A DNA stretch of 64,000 bases from Gonatopus flavifemur (Eukaryota > Arthropoda > Insecta > Hymenoptera > Dryinidae). The notes under the pieces were generated by a model. It worked only from the letters and a program-made list of their open reading frames with translations. It was not told where the DNA came from and searched no databases. The stretch spans positions 1,984,001-2,048,000 of the forward strand of contig JAFFJZ010000010.1 in assembly GCA_018340375.1 (NCBI GenBank), given 5' to 3'. This document shows, in pieces, positions 11,010 to 21,540 of this stretch (within the stretch, counting starts at the first letter, position 1; each line of letters starts with the position of its first letter). Position numbers and translations under genes: made by a program.

Positions 11010-14000
11010 CTGAAACGATCAATAAAAATAGAGATATCAAAATGGATATTTTGGATATACTATATTTCCTACATGAATTGGTAAAACTCAAAAAATACAT
11101 TATCGCGAATTAATTAGGATTTCTATCAATACCATCAACCGCCACCTGCGCAAAATCAAAAGGAGGGGTAAAGATAAGTTGCTTTGCGTCTTAAATATTG
11201 AAGGTGTATGAAAAATTGATGACATGATTTTCAAGGAACACAGGAATTACTTAGTATAGCGATATCAGTGTGAGTATGCTCTGACAATTTTACGGTTCCT
11301 CGTTTTATAAGAAAGGTGATCTGATCATTTATATGTGATAATGAAATTAGGCATTTGAAAATAGGATTCCTGAAAGTTTGAATAATTATCCTTATAGAAT
11401 GATAAAGAAAAAATAGGAATTCTCCGGTACTCAAGAACTGAAAGATTTCTGCTCATGACGAACCCAATGAAAAAACTACAAAGAAGTACAAAAATAACGC
11501 CAAGCACATGAAAATGCGATCAATATCTACAAAAAAAAATCTCTAAACCTATTCTCAACAGAAATTTCATTACATTTCAAATTTCGATGCAATACAACAG
11601 CATATGCCCTATCTGGAAAAAAGATGTGAAATCAATATGAGCTGCCCCAAGTGCATTTGGTTATCCAAAAGGTATGTAAACGATTTTTCGTATATTGTAA
11701 CTTCGATTTCTTTCAATTCTATTCAAAGTGATTCATGGTCTTTGAAAAACATCATTGTATTAAACATGAATATAAAGTGGAGTAGAAGAAAAATCAGGTT
11801 CAATTATTTGGCAAATGTGTTGGTCATTTCTGAACAGTTTCAAATTCATGTTCATGTGAAAAACTTGACGTGGCTAGTGGAAAATTTTGAGCTCTTGTTA
11901 TTCAACACTTTTGTCATAGAATGTTTATCGGCCACGCCAAGTGTTTCGCATCGACATGAATTTCAAAACTGTTCAGAAATGAACGACACATGTGGTTCAA
12001 AATAAGTCAGAGTTGTTTCTTGTAAATTTTAAATGTAATGAAATTCCTGTTGAGAATAGGGTTTATAGATTTTGTTTGTAGATATTGATCGCATTTTCAT
12101 GTGCTTGGCGTTATTTTTGTTTACTTTTTTGGAGTTTTTTCATTGGCATTTGACTTCTTTTTCTGAATATGCCTGCAGGTGAAAACAAATAAAAATTAAA
12201 TACTCATGTCGAGTTTGATAGGAATCATAGCGATGAAGAAAATGTCCTCAGATTATTTCTGTGATATGAACAACCACTTGGGCTCTCATAATTCATCTCA
12301 TCATTGGACAGCAACAGATTATTGAAATGAAGAATGAAGAGAAGAAGGAAAGTAGAGTGATTTCCTTAAACAAGTATATATATGAAGAATTCTGGAAACT
12401 AAATGTTAGTTGACCGATAAGTTGACACTGAAAGCAGCTCGGAGCGCTCAGAGCAGCTCATAATTTCAAACGATTCATTGTCTACTTTCTAAATTCTACA
12501 TCGTCATGTTCTAAATTCTGGATTCATCAGTTCCAATAAATCGTAGAGAAGATTCAAAAGTATGAAAATATTTTATTGCGAATTCTTTTAGAAATGGACT
12601 TTTCACTTTATGGACTTGAGAAATGGAATTATGAAGCATACCCAGATAGCACAAATGATCATTCATATTCAATATCACTCCGATGAATTCAGACTGAATA
12701 CATTTTGAATCTCCAGAAAATTATTTCCGAACTCGCAATATAAATTCTTCCTGAACACTAAGGTGTTCAGAAATGTTAGATTTCTGCAATCTAACATTTA
12801 AAACATTGAAATATTCGCATGACATCGCTGTATGTCACACTGAGGTCCCTTCAGAAATATTACAATGTCCGCTAATTTTACATTTCAATGCAATATTTCT
12901 GAATTATTTCTGCAATGTTTCAAGAATATTTATGAAATATTTTATTGTAATGTTTCTCTCGTAATATATTTGAGACATTGCAAGTAGGTAACATTTCAAT
13001 TGACAGATTTTTGACATATTTCTGTCAAAGTATACTGAAATGTAATGAAGGGGAGAGATTGAAATGCAAATGAGACATTCCTAAAATCTGTGGTGCTGTA
13101 TGGGAATAAATATTCACAAATCAAGATCTGTGAGAGTGCAAATACGTGAAAATAGAGTCATTGGACTTTGATCCCAACCAGCACAAATGATCAACTGAAA
13201 TTCCTAAGGACCTTTTGAATAGTTCCCGTTATGCTAACCAATATGTATTCATTATGAATAATTTTAATTGAAAATGAAAACGTCTTGAATGCCTGGACAA
13301 TTCATTATGAAATCTCGATATGAGCCCTTCCTGAACACTTTAGTTATTCATTGATATATAATTATATATTAATTCAAGACATTCATAAGGAATACATATT
13401 GATTAGCATGACGGGAATTCTTTGCGGGAACTCGTGTGCAGTATGGGATGCTACCCTAGGTAGCATAGAGTTCATTGATTAATTCCTCCATAACTTTTTA
13501 AGAACTTCGGATTTCAAATGAAGTTTTTTGAGGTTTTGTCATGAACTTCACTTTGTAAAAGCTCTTTATAATGCATTGGGGTTTTTTTTTATGAATTCCC
13601 CTTTCTGATTATGAGTGATGATACAGTTATAGATTCATTACATAATCTTCAATCATCGATTTCATGCCATTCATTGTCAATTGAATTCACTTTGTAATCT
13701 GTAATTCATCCATTCAATACAAAATTTCCACAAGACGGCCTATATGAAATTAATAGGGGTGTTAAACAACGTACAGGTCTATGGTATATTTCCTTCTTTT
13801 TCGTGTTTCCTTACACAACTGTGATACGACTCAAGCAATCCGATAACAACTCTTGGTCAAGGAAGTAAAAAAGGCCAATGAGGAAAGACAAAAACGAAGC
13901 AAATATACCATCCGATTTGTAAATCATCTACCACCACTATCCATTTCATTTAGGTAATTTCATAGCAATTTCGTATTGAATGGATGAACTACAGATTTTA

Positions 14001-17000
14001 CAGTAGATTGGTTTGATAATAAATGGCATGAAATGGATGATTAAAGATTATGTAACGAATCAATAACTGAATCATTCAAAAACTCCAATGCAATATAAGA
14101 AGTTTTTAGAATGTGAAGTTCATGACACAACCTCAATGAGATATAAGAAGTTTGAAAAACGTCTAAGGTTGAGGTTGGTCTCCAGGTACTTTAGGTACAT
14201 TGAGGTATATCAAATATTTCAAATCAAAACTATTAATCGAACAAAACGATTTCTCTAGAGCCAAAAGCACAGCAGATATGTCACAGATCTTGACGACATA
14301 CTGGACTCAAACACTCCGGTTTCCCGGAGTAGAATTACAGGTGGATGGAGAAAAAGCAGAAATGAAGCAGGCGAATCATAAATTTGTACACTAGCTATCG
14401 TCACTATCGATTCCATTCGGTGGCTTCATAGTCGAGTGAAGCAAAGGCAAGAGTGCAGTGAAGATATCATAAATCTCAATGATGTACAATGTTCTGGTTG
14501 AAGTCAATGCAGTAATATGTGGTTCATGTTGTTGTTGTTGTTGTTGTTGTTGTAGTCAATGTAGTTGATGTCTGATTCTCAACCGGATTTTGTTAGATTC
14601 AATGGACTGTTCCATTATATCATACTCTTCATCAAAACTACACAGACAATAAGATCTTATCAAACGTACCTTTTCTCACCAGACATCTCTTTATGGTTTT
14701 CTCTCTGAAGAAAGATGAAAATGATTTGGAACGATTATTTTAGAATAAGTGACATCTTTGGTCGCTTTAGTTGAGCTTAAGTGTAATCATTGTCGATCAG
14801 GGTATGCTAGGAGGACAATGTTTCATTCATTCACTTCTCTCTGAGCAGGCTCAAGATCATCTGTTTCATCATTTGCTCACGATTCTAGTTAGGAAATAGT
14901 ATAGACCGGTGGACTGTCAAGGGTATGGTATATCCATTATAATTTTACCTGTAAAGAAATAGCAAATGAACTTGAATAATTCTCAAGCAAGCGCGGTGTA
15001 TAATCTTTTCCATCAATTATCTACGATTCTAATTGGAGAAATTCACAGTAGCTGGTTCTCCGTCAGGAGTTATGATATATCCATTATATTTTGGCCTATA
15101 GACAGATTGCGAATCAATTTGAATCATTCCCCTTGAGCATACTCCGTATGATTCAGTTGATCTTCTACCAACGACTTTAGTAGGAGGATACGACAGTAGC
15201 GGACTGTCCGTGAAGGGATTATGATATATCCGACATGCTTCTGCCTCAAAATTTATGAATTTGAATTATTTTCCTTGACTAAACCTTGTATGATTTTCTA
15301 TTATTTGTCTCTGGTTCCGGTTAGAGGAACCAACAGTAATAAAAAGCCTGTCAGGGATTATGGTATATCTGCTATGCTTTTGCCTGTAAAGGAATCATGC
15401 ATTTTATTCATACCCTGGTTAAAATAACCCATTGATTCTGACCAATTTTCATTAAATTACAATTAAACGTGGACAATGTTCTGACCAAATCTCACCGGTG
15501 ATTTTCGTGTTCTCATGTATTTTAAAATGTAATTAGCGCTGGCTCAGTACTGGCATAGTCTGGTTCTATTGAAATAAAGTTGTTTTAGATTCTGATTCAC
15601 GACCGATTTCGTAGTGAGACAATGTTGTATGAATACTAGCTTATACAATGTTGCCAACTCTAGTTTGATACTGGGACAGTTCCGTTTTCCTAAAATTTGA
15701 GTCTTTGCTCAGCGGTGAAGATTGAGTACTGGCGTAGAACTGTTTGTCTACGGGAACCAATACTTTTTGAAATCCGCCCAACGATTGGTGCTAGTTGACA
15801 AATACAACCTTGTCATTATTACGCCTCTTAACAACTCTGGCAATTTCCACATGGGATATTTCATCTAATTATCCCGATACTTAAGGTCCTTCAAACTCCA
15901 GTTTGCACAATAAAGATTTATGAATTCGAAATTGGATGTGTGCTATTGATTTTTCTTCTGCACAAATATTTACAAAGGGGCTTCGAGCACGGTCATGGCT
16001 TAAATGTGTATGTACATATATACACAATATATGAAAATGATTTTAAGTAAGGAAAACTTTGCGCCAAACACAAATTCAGCAATGAAATCACTGTTCATTC
16101 TCTGTACAAAATTTATAAACACGCTAGAAGATTTGACATTTTGATCAGAAATTGTTAGGAACAATGCAAGAACTCTTAGGCAACATTAATAGACATCTTT
16201 TAGGAGTCTTAAACTGTTCTTACTTCTTGAAGGTATCTTGTAGGAGTAAGAACAGTTTGACACTTCTAAGAGATGTCTATTTTCAATATGGAATGAGGAT
16301 GTTGAAAATATTTACTTCAAAACGCAACCCAAACGAGCAAAAAGACATCTTTCAGATATCTAAAAGATATCTTGCAATTTTGGAAGATGTCTTGTGAAAA
16401 AAGTCTCGAAGATGTCTTTCAGAGATCTAAAAGATGTCTTACGCAACAGTTTTCGGCGAGTTCAAAGATATCTCAAACAGGTCTTGCGGAAGATATGTTT
16501 TAGACGTATTCGATGAAGTCTTAAAAATGTCCTGAAGAGTTCATAAAAATATCTCAGAAAAATCTCGAATGCGTGTATTAAAAAAATCCTCCCTTCTTCA
16601 CCTCTTCTTCCTTTTCTCTTGCCTTTTATCCCTTTTCCACCACTCCCGTGTATCTTACTTGAGTTTAGGATCCTTGAGGTTGCGGGATTCGAACCTGGAC
16701 ATTTCACGACGTACGTACGCTTCATTGACCTGAGCCATACAGACAATTTGACAATAGTGCTCATAATTGTTAATATGATATAGTGAAATATAATGTCAGT
16801 GGTGTATATTTTCAGAGTAAAAGTGATCTCTCGAATATAGTGTTATTACATGTACAAATAAGTTGACTGTGCTTGAAAATTCAAAAGTTGAATGAATTTA
16901 GTGAAATATATTGAAGAATGGATTTCATGATCCAATGGTCGTTAGTGTCTGATGAATATAATATATTCTTCTGAAATTATTTTCATCTCATTGCTATCGA

Positions 17001-18644
17001 CAAGCAATTGATTTGATGGGAATGAGAATTGTACAAATTCATTCGAAGGCTGTACATACAATTCAGCGTAAGAAGTTCAATAATTTGCAAAATGATGTGA
17101 CTCGGAGATTCGTTACTTTTAGTGCTGGCAACGCAAGGTTAGGGGAGATAGGGGCTCGTTGTAACAGTAGTGAATTTCTGAACTGGTCTATTACCGTAGT
17201 ATTTTTTATCAGATTAAGTGTGAGCTTTATAAAATACTCTTTCAGCGACTAAATAATTATTTTATGAAGAGTGACCCTCATTCGTTGGAAAATATGAAAC
17301 TTCCCACACAGGACACCTACGTCGCCTCTTCGTGAAATTCAGGGAGTTACGACGGAGAAGCAGCGTAGAAGCAACGGAGGGATGTCCACCCGAAAAAACA
17401 ACCCACACATTTCTCCGTCGCCTCAACGTTGCTTCTCCATCGTACCACATTATATCCACCGCTCCCCTCCTTTTCCCTGAATTCTACGGAGGTGCGATGT
17501 AATTCTTTGGCAACTGGCCTGTATGGGTTGTAGTCTATGTTACAACTTACCTCTGTTACTTTCAGCCCCAGTCTCCCCTACAAAATCGAACTTTCTGCAG
17601 AACTTCAAATTCATTGGTATTGTTATTGGCATGAAGCATTGTTATTGGTAGCAAAACGAGGTGATGGCACCATAATTGAAACATAATGTTTACATTCTAT
17701 GCATCATTGCAAGCTGAGCGGAGTTCATGATAGTATGTTTACGGCACGTTATGTTACAAAACATCCAGAGCATGCTTTTCTATCTGGGTAGATATATCTT
17801 CCAGATGTCTTTCAAAAGATATCTTGAGGATATCTTAAACATGTTCATACCCTAACAGCACATCTACCGATTTCTACGTTGCATCTCCGTGGACTCTACG
17901 TGGATAGAACGTGGATGAACGAAGATTCCACCTGGAGGCAACGTAAAAATATCCGGTACTGTACGGGTGTTTATTGGGAACCTACGGATGCTGCATCTCA
18001 CGATATTTTCAAAATAAACATGGTGGCAGTAAAATGTCAAATCGTGCCGTGTGTTTATGAATTTTTCACATCCCAGGTAAGCATTTTCCCAGCAAACACG
18101 ACTGTAGGTGTTTTCAAGGCCCAGTAACGGCTCTTCACCGGCATCGCAGGGCCATCAGCGGGCCATTGAAGTGCCAGTAATCATTGTTTTTAGGGTTGGT
18201 ACAATATTTTGTAAATTTTATACAAATGGCCATTTCGCATAAAAGTTTGGTGCAAAGTTTTCCTCGCTAGAAATTTTCATATACTACGTATATGTGTACA
18301 TACACAATGAAACCATTACTGTGCTCGAGGCACCTTAACCTAATATTTCTGCGATTGCTTAATGATAAAAGCAATGATTAAATTTCTCATCCAACAAATA
18401 ATCAGAATCAAATGAAAAATTGAATATACAGTATATCGATTGATTGTAAAAAAAGATAATTGTCGGATAGTTTTCGTAGTATCAGACCGTTACATTGAAG
18501 CACTTTACTTTTTCCAGCACCTGGTCCTCCGAGTAGCATGACAATTGGCAAGTTTGACACTCTTACAGCAGATGCATCAATACCACTACTCCTTGGTATA
18601 TCATCTTCAAAATAATCTGCAGGCTTCAAACAATTCCCCATTGA
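10453..18644 (-). CDS. Adenylate-kinase-family protein, two coding exons, 229 aa (gene span)
   Basis: Coding exons are 18644-18509 (ATG at 18641-18639) and 11009-10453. Joined they give 690 nt, 229 codons plus TGA. The fold is that of short cytosolic adenylate kinases (AK1/AK5 type, NMP + ATP = NDP + ADP). Walker A is GGPGAGKRTQC (38-48), the NMP-binding segment is ISSGDLLREE (60-69), and the G-F-P-R turn is at 117-120. The LID and C-terminal helices have KQRVKTFYK (171-179). Arg67, Arg120, Arg162 and Arg173 align with Args used by AK1. However, the Asp of the usual DG(F/Y)PR motif is Thr116, the usual Asp-Asp after the LID Arg is Gln164-Gln165, and another LID Arg is not where expected. Activity may therefore be reduced or lost. 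The N-terminus MGNCLKP resembles that of acylated proteins. Family assignment is strong; catalytic competence is uncertain. The GPCR gene lies upstream on the same strand. Confidence 0.85.
11464..12146. mobile_element. Non-autonomous element with about 130 bp terminal inverted repeats
   Basis: The left arm (11464-11592) begins ccaatgaaaaaact and contains ataacgccaagcacatgaaa and tgcgatcaatatctac. The right arm (about 12015-12146) has the complements and ends agttttttcattgg. A second inverted repeat sits inside (about 11822-11880 versus 11930-11990, e.g. atttctgaacagttt / aaactgttcagaaat). A 133-codon open frame spans the interior but reads through these palindromes and shows no known domain. 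A partial third copy of the terminus lies at about 53974-54040. Confidence 0.85.
12646..12990. mobile_element. Decayed repeat beginning acccagatagcacaaatg
   Basis: The left end acccagatagcacaaatgat matches the CCCANNNAGCACA terminus group. A likely internal pair aaggtgttcagaaatgt follows at about 12760. The region is rich in aatattt(c) / gaaatatt inverted motifs. Its right boundary is uncertain; a gtgctgtatggga sequence at about 13091 could be the other end. Confidence 0.45.
13172..13448. mobile_element. MITE, copy 1 of a family also at 39252-39496
   Basis: It starts tcccaaccagcacaaatgat and ends gtgtgcagtatggga. The interior has ttgaatagttcccgt on the left and acgggaattctttgcgggaa on the right. 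The order and sequence of these modules are repeated at 39252-39496. No coding content. Confidence 0.75.
13490..14185. mobile_element. Large inverted-repeat element (about 700 bp)
   Basis: The left arm has gttttgtcatgaacttcac, ttcattacataatctt, atttcatgccatt and attcatccattcaatac. The right arm has the complements in reverse order: gtattgaatggatgaa, aatggcatgaaat, agattatgtaacgaat and gtgaagttcatgacacaacc. A smaller palindrome lies in the centre (about 13780-13915, ggtatattt...aaatatacc). Edges are approximate. No transposase. Confidence 0.75.
14528..14553. repeat. (TTG)n microsatellite
   Basis: Nine uninterrupted ttg/gtt units. Confidence 0.9.
14870..15425. repeat. Degenerate tandem repeat, four units of about 140-150 bp
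   Basis: Each unit has, in order, a gattcta/gttcc-g-ttagg-like segment, an actgtc/ctgtc segment, a tatggtatatcc-type core, then tttTGcctgtaaag and a tgaatt / tcatt tail. The tatatc(c/t) cores sit at 14929, 15076, 15225 and 15364, giving spacings of 147, 149 and 139. The units are well diverged, so this is an old array rather than a young satellite. Confidence 0.6.
16160..16530. repeat. Short palindrome plus agatgtctt-rich repeat
   Basis: An inverted repeat at about 16187-16283 (tagacatctttta, aaactgttcttact / agtaagaacagttt, agagatgtct) is followed by a stretch where agatgtctt and agatatct recur many times (about 16345-16500). Similar modules recur at 17790-17845. Confidence 0.65.
16579..16742 (-). 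ncRNA. tRNA-like Pol III unit, probable SINE
   Basis: On the minus strand an A-box-like tggctcaggtc (about 16737-16727) is followed about 33 bases later by a good B box, ggttcgaatcc (about 16694-16684). A 3' body of about 100 nt follows, then a run of seven T (16586-16579), a Pol III-type terminator. The head does not fold obviously as a complete modern tRNA, so a tRNA-derived SINE or tRNA pseudogene is more likely than a functional tRNA. Confidence 0.5.
17300..17480. mobile_element. Diverged repeat with cgtcgcctc / gaggcgacg modules
   Basis: Contains an inverted pair around tacgtcgcctcttcg, gagaagcagcgtagaagcaacg and tctccgtcgcctcaacgttgcttctcc. It belongs to the same family as 22131-22440 and 48905-49082. 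No coding meaning is seen in frames across it. Confidence 0.6.
17850..17969. mobile_element. 120 bp MITE, partner of 40042-40160
   Basis: It starts ccctaacagcacatct and ends ccggtactgtacggg. Internal inverted modules are atctccgtggactctacgtg and atagaacgtgg...ccacctggaggcaacg. A near-copy in the opposite orientation lies at 40042-40160. Confidence 0.75.
18088..18195. mobile_element. 108 bp palindromic MITE, partner of 53124-53233
   Basis: Begins cccagcaaacac and ends cattgtttttaggg. The middle has gcccagtaacggctcttcac and gggccatcagcgggcc. The element at 53124-53233 is the reverse complement of the same design. Confidence 0.7.
18509..18644 (-). CDS. Adenylate-kinase-like gene, first coding exon
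   Basis: The acceptor attgcag lies directly before 18644 and the exon starts TCAATGGGG, so at least one upstream 5'UTR exon is expected, not located here. It encodes residues 1-44 plus one base of codon 45. It ends inside the P-loop at GGPGAGK, with donor A|gtaaag. Only three bases precede the ATG in this exon, so a coding upstream exon cannot be fully excluded. MGNC at the start resembles the N-termini of myristoylated/palmitoylated proteins such as RNF11. Lys6 and Pro7 do not fit the standard PROSITE myristoylation pattern. Confidence 0.8.
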
Positions 18645-20344
18645 CTGCAATTAACGCATGAATTTATCACACTTAATTCTTCGGGAGGATAATTCAAATC
18701 CAAAATTGAATGTCAGGACAGCTTATGACATTTAATTGAAACACCTGAAGTAACATAAATACACACGTGAATTTGATAACGAATCTTTCCACTCTTTATG
18801 TATGAAGAAACAGATTATCATTTGAGTCAGATTTCATTTCTTCATGTTTTCTTCTTGATCGGGTGTCGATAAGTAACTGGGTGACACGTTGATCATAAAA
18901 TGATAAGGATAAATGATGAAAAAAAATTAATTATCTTGATAATACAGAGTGCTTATAGTTCTTAGTATGATAATCAAATAATTGTGGGTAACACAATCTA
19001 TTCAAACTATGTATCATGAAGAGACGAAATACCGAATCTGCATTGAGAAAAAAGTATTCCAAATTTATCTCGATCAAATTAGATTTTTCAACTATCAACA
19101 AATCTTATTTGACTCGAATGATGGTTTGTTCACAATTAATAAGCCTTCGTTGTCAAGAGTAAACTTTTATCTCGGTGTAGTGGAAAGTTGTTTCACAAAC
19201 TTCATTCCTTTCTTTAGGAAAATTTACGCCAAGCCGACCGAAAAACTTCATTTTTTCTCAAAAAATTGGCGGAAAAATTAAAGTCTTTTGGTCAGGGATG
19301 AAGTGAATTTCTCTAAGGGTTCCATCATGTACTATATACTATCGAAGGTGAACCGAATACAATTGCTCAAGAGTTACCATCAGAGCACGTTTTTTTGCAC
19401 TAAAATATTCGAAACTGAATTCATAAAAAAATCTGGGATTTTTATGAATTAGATGGTAAATGTGTAACGCACACTTCCGAAAAGAATATTTATTAGTTCA
19501 AACATGGCCAATTGAACTTATTTATTTATGAAAATAGATATTTGACATGACAATCTATGCATTCAAAAAAACATGATTTCCGAATTTTAATGAGCGCCGG
19601 GCTGAAAAACTTCCTATCAAGTTGAAAAATGAGATGAAGCCCACAAAAAGCAAATCGGTTGATTTTTAGATGGTGTCCAAAACGATTGTTGTGGATGTTC
19701 ACTTTGGAATGCGGAAGAGTTGCTCATTATAAAATGTTTTATGAAATTTTGATGCAATATCTGTGAACCTGTTCCTTCGAGTTGAGTTTTCGATTTGTTG
19801 TTTTTTTTATAAATAATTGAAAAACAAAATTTCCATAATTCAGAACCCAAAAAAAGTATCCGAGAATTCCGATCAAATCTGCGTCATTGGACGACTTTTT
19901 ATGCCCATTTGAATCTCGAATCAAGTTTGCGGCGTGCACGAACAGATTATTCATATTGAAGTCATTTTTTAATGAAAATTAATATCTTTGATCCACTGAA
20001 TGCAACATATGTCACCTTCTTGAACGCGTTTAGCTATCAAAATTACTCGTGAAAATTGTTCCCACATGATTCGAAGTATTCCATAAATTGTTTCAACATT
20101 TTATGAAATTTGTTGATAATCTATGGAAAATATATAGATCATTCGTAACTCTTTTATGAAAAAAATTACTTTCAACCCAAGTTTTCGACATCAAACATTC
20201 CGAAACGAAGTATCATAGGTGCAAAAGATGATACCAGTAAATCTTCTTGCTTCTCAAAGATGATTTCCGATCAGCTTGACTCATTTTCAACCTAATAACA
20301 CAATTGGATATATAAAAGTAATGACAAACGGAAACGTCCAGCAA

Positions 20345-20473
20345 CCCTAGTAGAAATCACTCTAGTCATTCTCTAGGCGATTACAAGGCCTTACGAGGCC
20401 TTGCAAGTCCCTCACAAGGACCTGGTGGGGCCTCGCAAGGCCTAGAGAAGTACTAGAATGATTTCTGCTAGGG
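20345..20473. mobile_element. Short MITE with ccctagtagaaat / atttctgctaggg ends
   Basis: A 129 bp imperfect palindrome. The terminal repeats ccctagtagaaatcactcta / ctagaatgatttctgctaggg enclose aaggcc/ggcctt modules. Confidence 0.75.
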
Positions 20474-20533
20474 AACCAGTATGTGCACAAACGCTACTAC
20501 CAATGTAGGGACCTCATGAGGCAAGACTAATAA

Positions 20534-20702
20534 CCCAAGTAGAAATGCTCTAGTTATCGACGAGTTTTGTAACGCTTAACTAGCCAGATACTAGATACTG
20601 GCAAGTACCTCACCAGAACCCTACGAGGCACCTGCAAGCGTCTAGTTTTTGGCTAGCCGAGCGTTACAAAACTTGTCAATCACTAGAGCATTTCTCCTAG
20701 GG
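20534..20702. mobile_element. Short MITE with cccaagtagaaatgctctag ends
   Basis: A 169 bp palindrome. The left end cccaagtagaaatgctctag mirrors ctagagcatttctcctaggg at the right. Next inwards, gacgagttttgtaacgct mirrors agcgttacaaaacttgtc. Same terminus group as the element 60 bp to its left. Confidence 0.8.
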
Positions 20703-21430
20703 AAGGATTTGATGCTCAATCCCATACCAAAACCTTCAGAAGAAATTGAAATTAGGATATAAACAAGAAATCCACAACCCAAAAATGTTGTATTCGGCAT
20801 GGAGAGATCTAACATGAAAGATATGCACAGTTGACATTTGTTCAGAAATATCTTCCTAATTTAGAGAAAATTTATTTTACCAAGGAGTATACAATCTAAA
20901 ATTAAGACATTTATGCATTCACTTTATTAAACTATACTTTATAAACATATATGTTCGTAATCTCAGGATAACCTAACAAGGTCTTGATGAGATTACAGCG
21001 AGGAAAACCTATTTCAACCCTTCCAGGATAATTCGAAGGAAACCTGATTAGGATCAAATGGGCTTATCCCTACGTGGGGCATCCACATTCAATCCTGATT
21101 AGGATTTCAGCAGGTATCGCGTATTTTGGATGACCTTGTTAGGTCTTCACCATATGTCAGGTTACCCCTATGATAATTTCCAGTCGAGTTAGTTCACCAG
21201 ACAAACCTTGACATCTCAAATTTAAATGATAATACTGTACAGTACGAAGCAAAAAGAAACGAGAACGAGTTGTCATACATGAATCATCCATAAATTTTGA
21301 TCTGATGCATCTCGAAATATCAGTTCATTATTGACGTGTAATGGCGATCAATTTCCAAACTTCTGGCACCCCGTGATGAATTGGTTATTGAGTTCGATCT
21401 TTCGGGAGATGTTTGTTTGATGCTGTTTTG

Positions 21431-21540
21431 TCAAACTGACATAGCTAGTGACATTGATGGTTCTTCGCTCACTGGTGTAGACGGAGTTTCTGTGATAGGA
21501 GTAGGTGAATCACCGCTGCTTGCTTGATGGTCCAGTGTAC
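21431..21540 (-). CDS. EP4-like GPCR, exon 6 (C-terminal tail)
   Basis: Acceptor tgtatttcag before 21540, stop TGA at 21433-21431. Encodes residues 364-399, an acidic Ser/Thr/Pro-rich tail (SSGDSPTPITETPSTPVSEE), suitable for phosphorylation-dependent desensitisation. The frame stays open upstream of the acceptor by chance. Confidence 0.8.

Larger units (their letters stand above)
11010..18508 (-). other. 7.5 kb intron of the adenylate-kinase-like gene
   Basis: GT-AG intron (gtaaag...tttcag) splitting the P-loop in phase 1. It holds several palindromic elements (11464-12146, 13172-13448, about 13490-14185), a degenerate tandem repeat (14870-15425), a tRNA-like Pol III unit (16579-16742) and three shorter repeats (17300-17480, 17850-17969, 18088-18195). 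No further coding exon of this family was seen inside it. Confidence 0.75.
18645..21430. other. Intergenic stretch between the kinase-like and GPCR genes
   Basis: It should contain the 5'UTR exon(s) and promoter of the kinase-like gene, which I could not place. Two short palindromic elements (20345-20473 and 20534-20702) are annotated separately. A possible AATAAA for the GPCR lies on the minus strand at about 20928-20923. Confidence 0.5.

Noticed and set aside
11604..12005. 133-codon plus-strand frame
   Set aside because: It spans the interior of an inverted-repeat element including a nested palindrome. No domain is recognisable.
16673..16742. Functional tRNA gene
   Set aside because: A and B boxes are present, but I could not form a convincing acceptor stem and anticodon arm, so it is called tRNA-like only.
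18408..18508. Extension of the kinase-like first exon past the P-loop
   Set aside because: The frame continues, but similarity to adenylate kinases stops exactly at the gtaaag donor and resumes at the acceptor before 11009.
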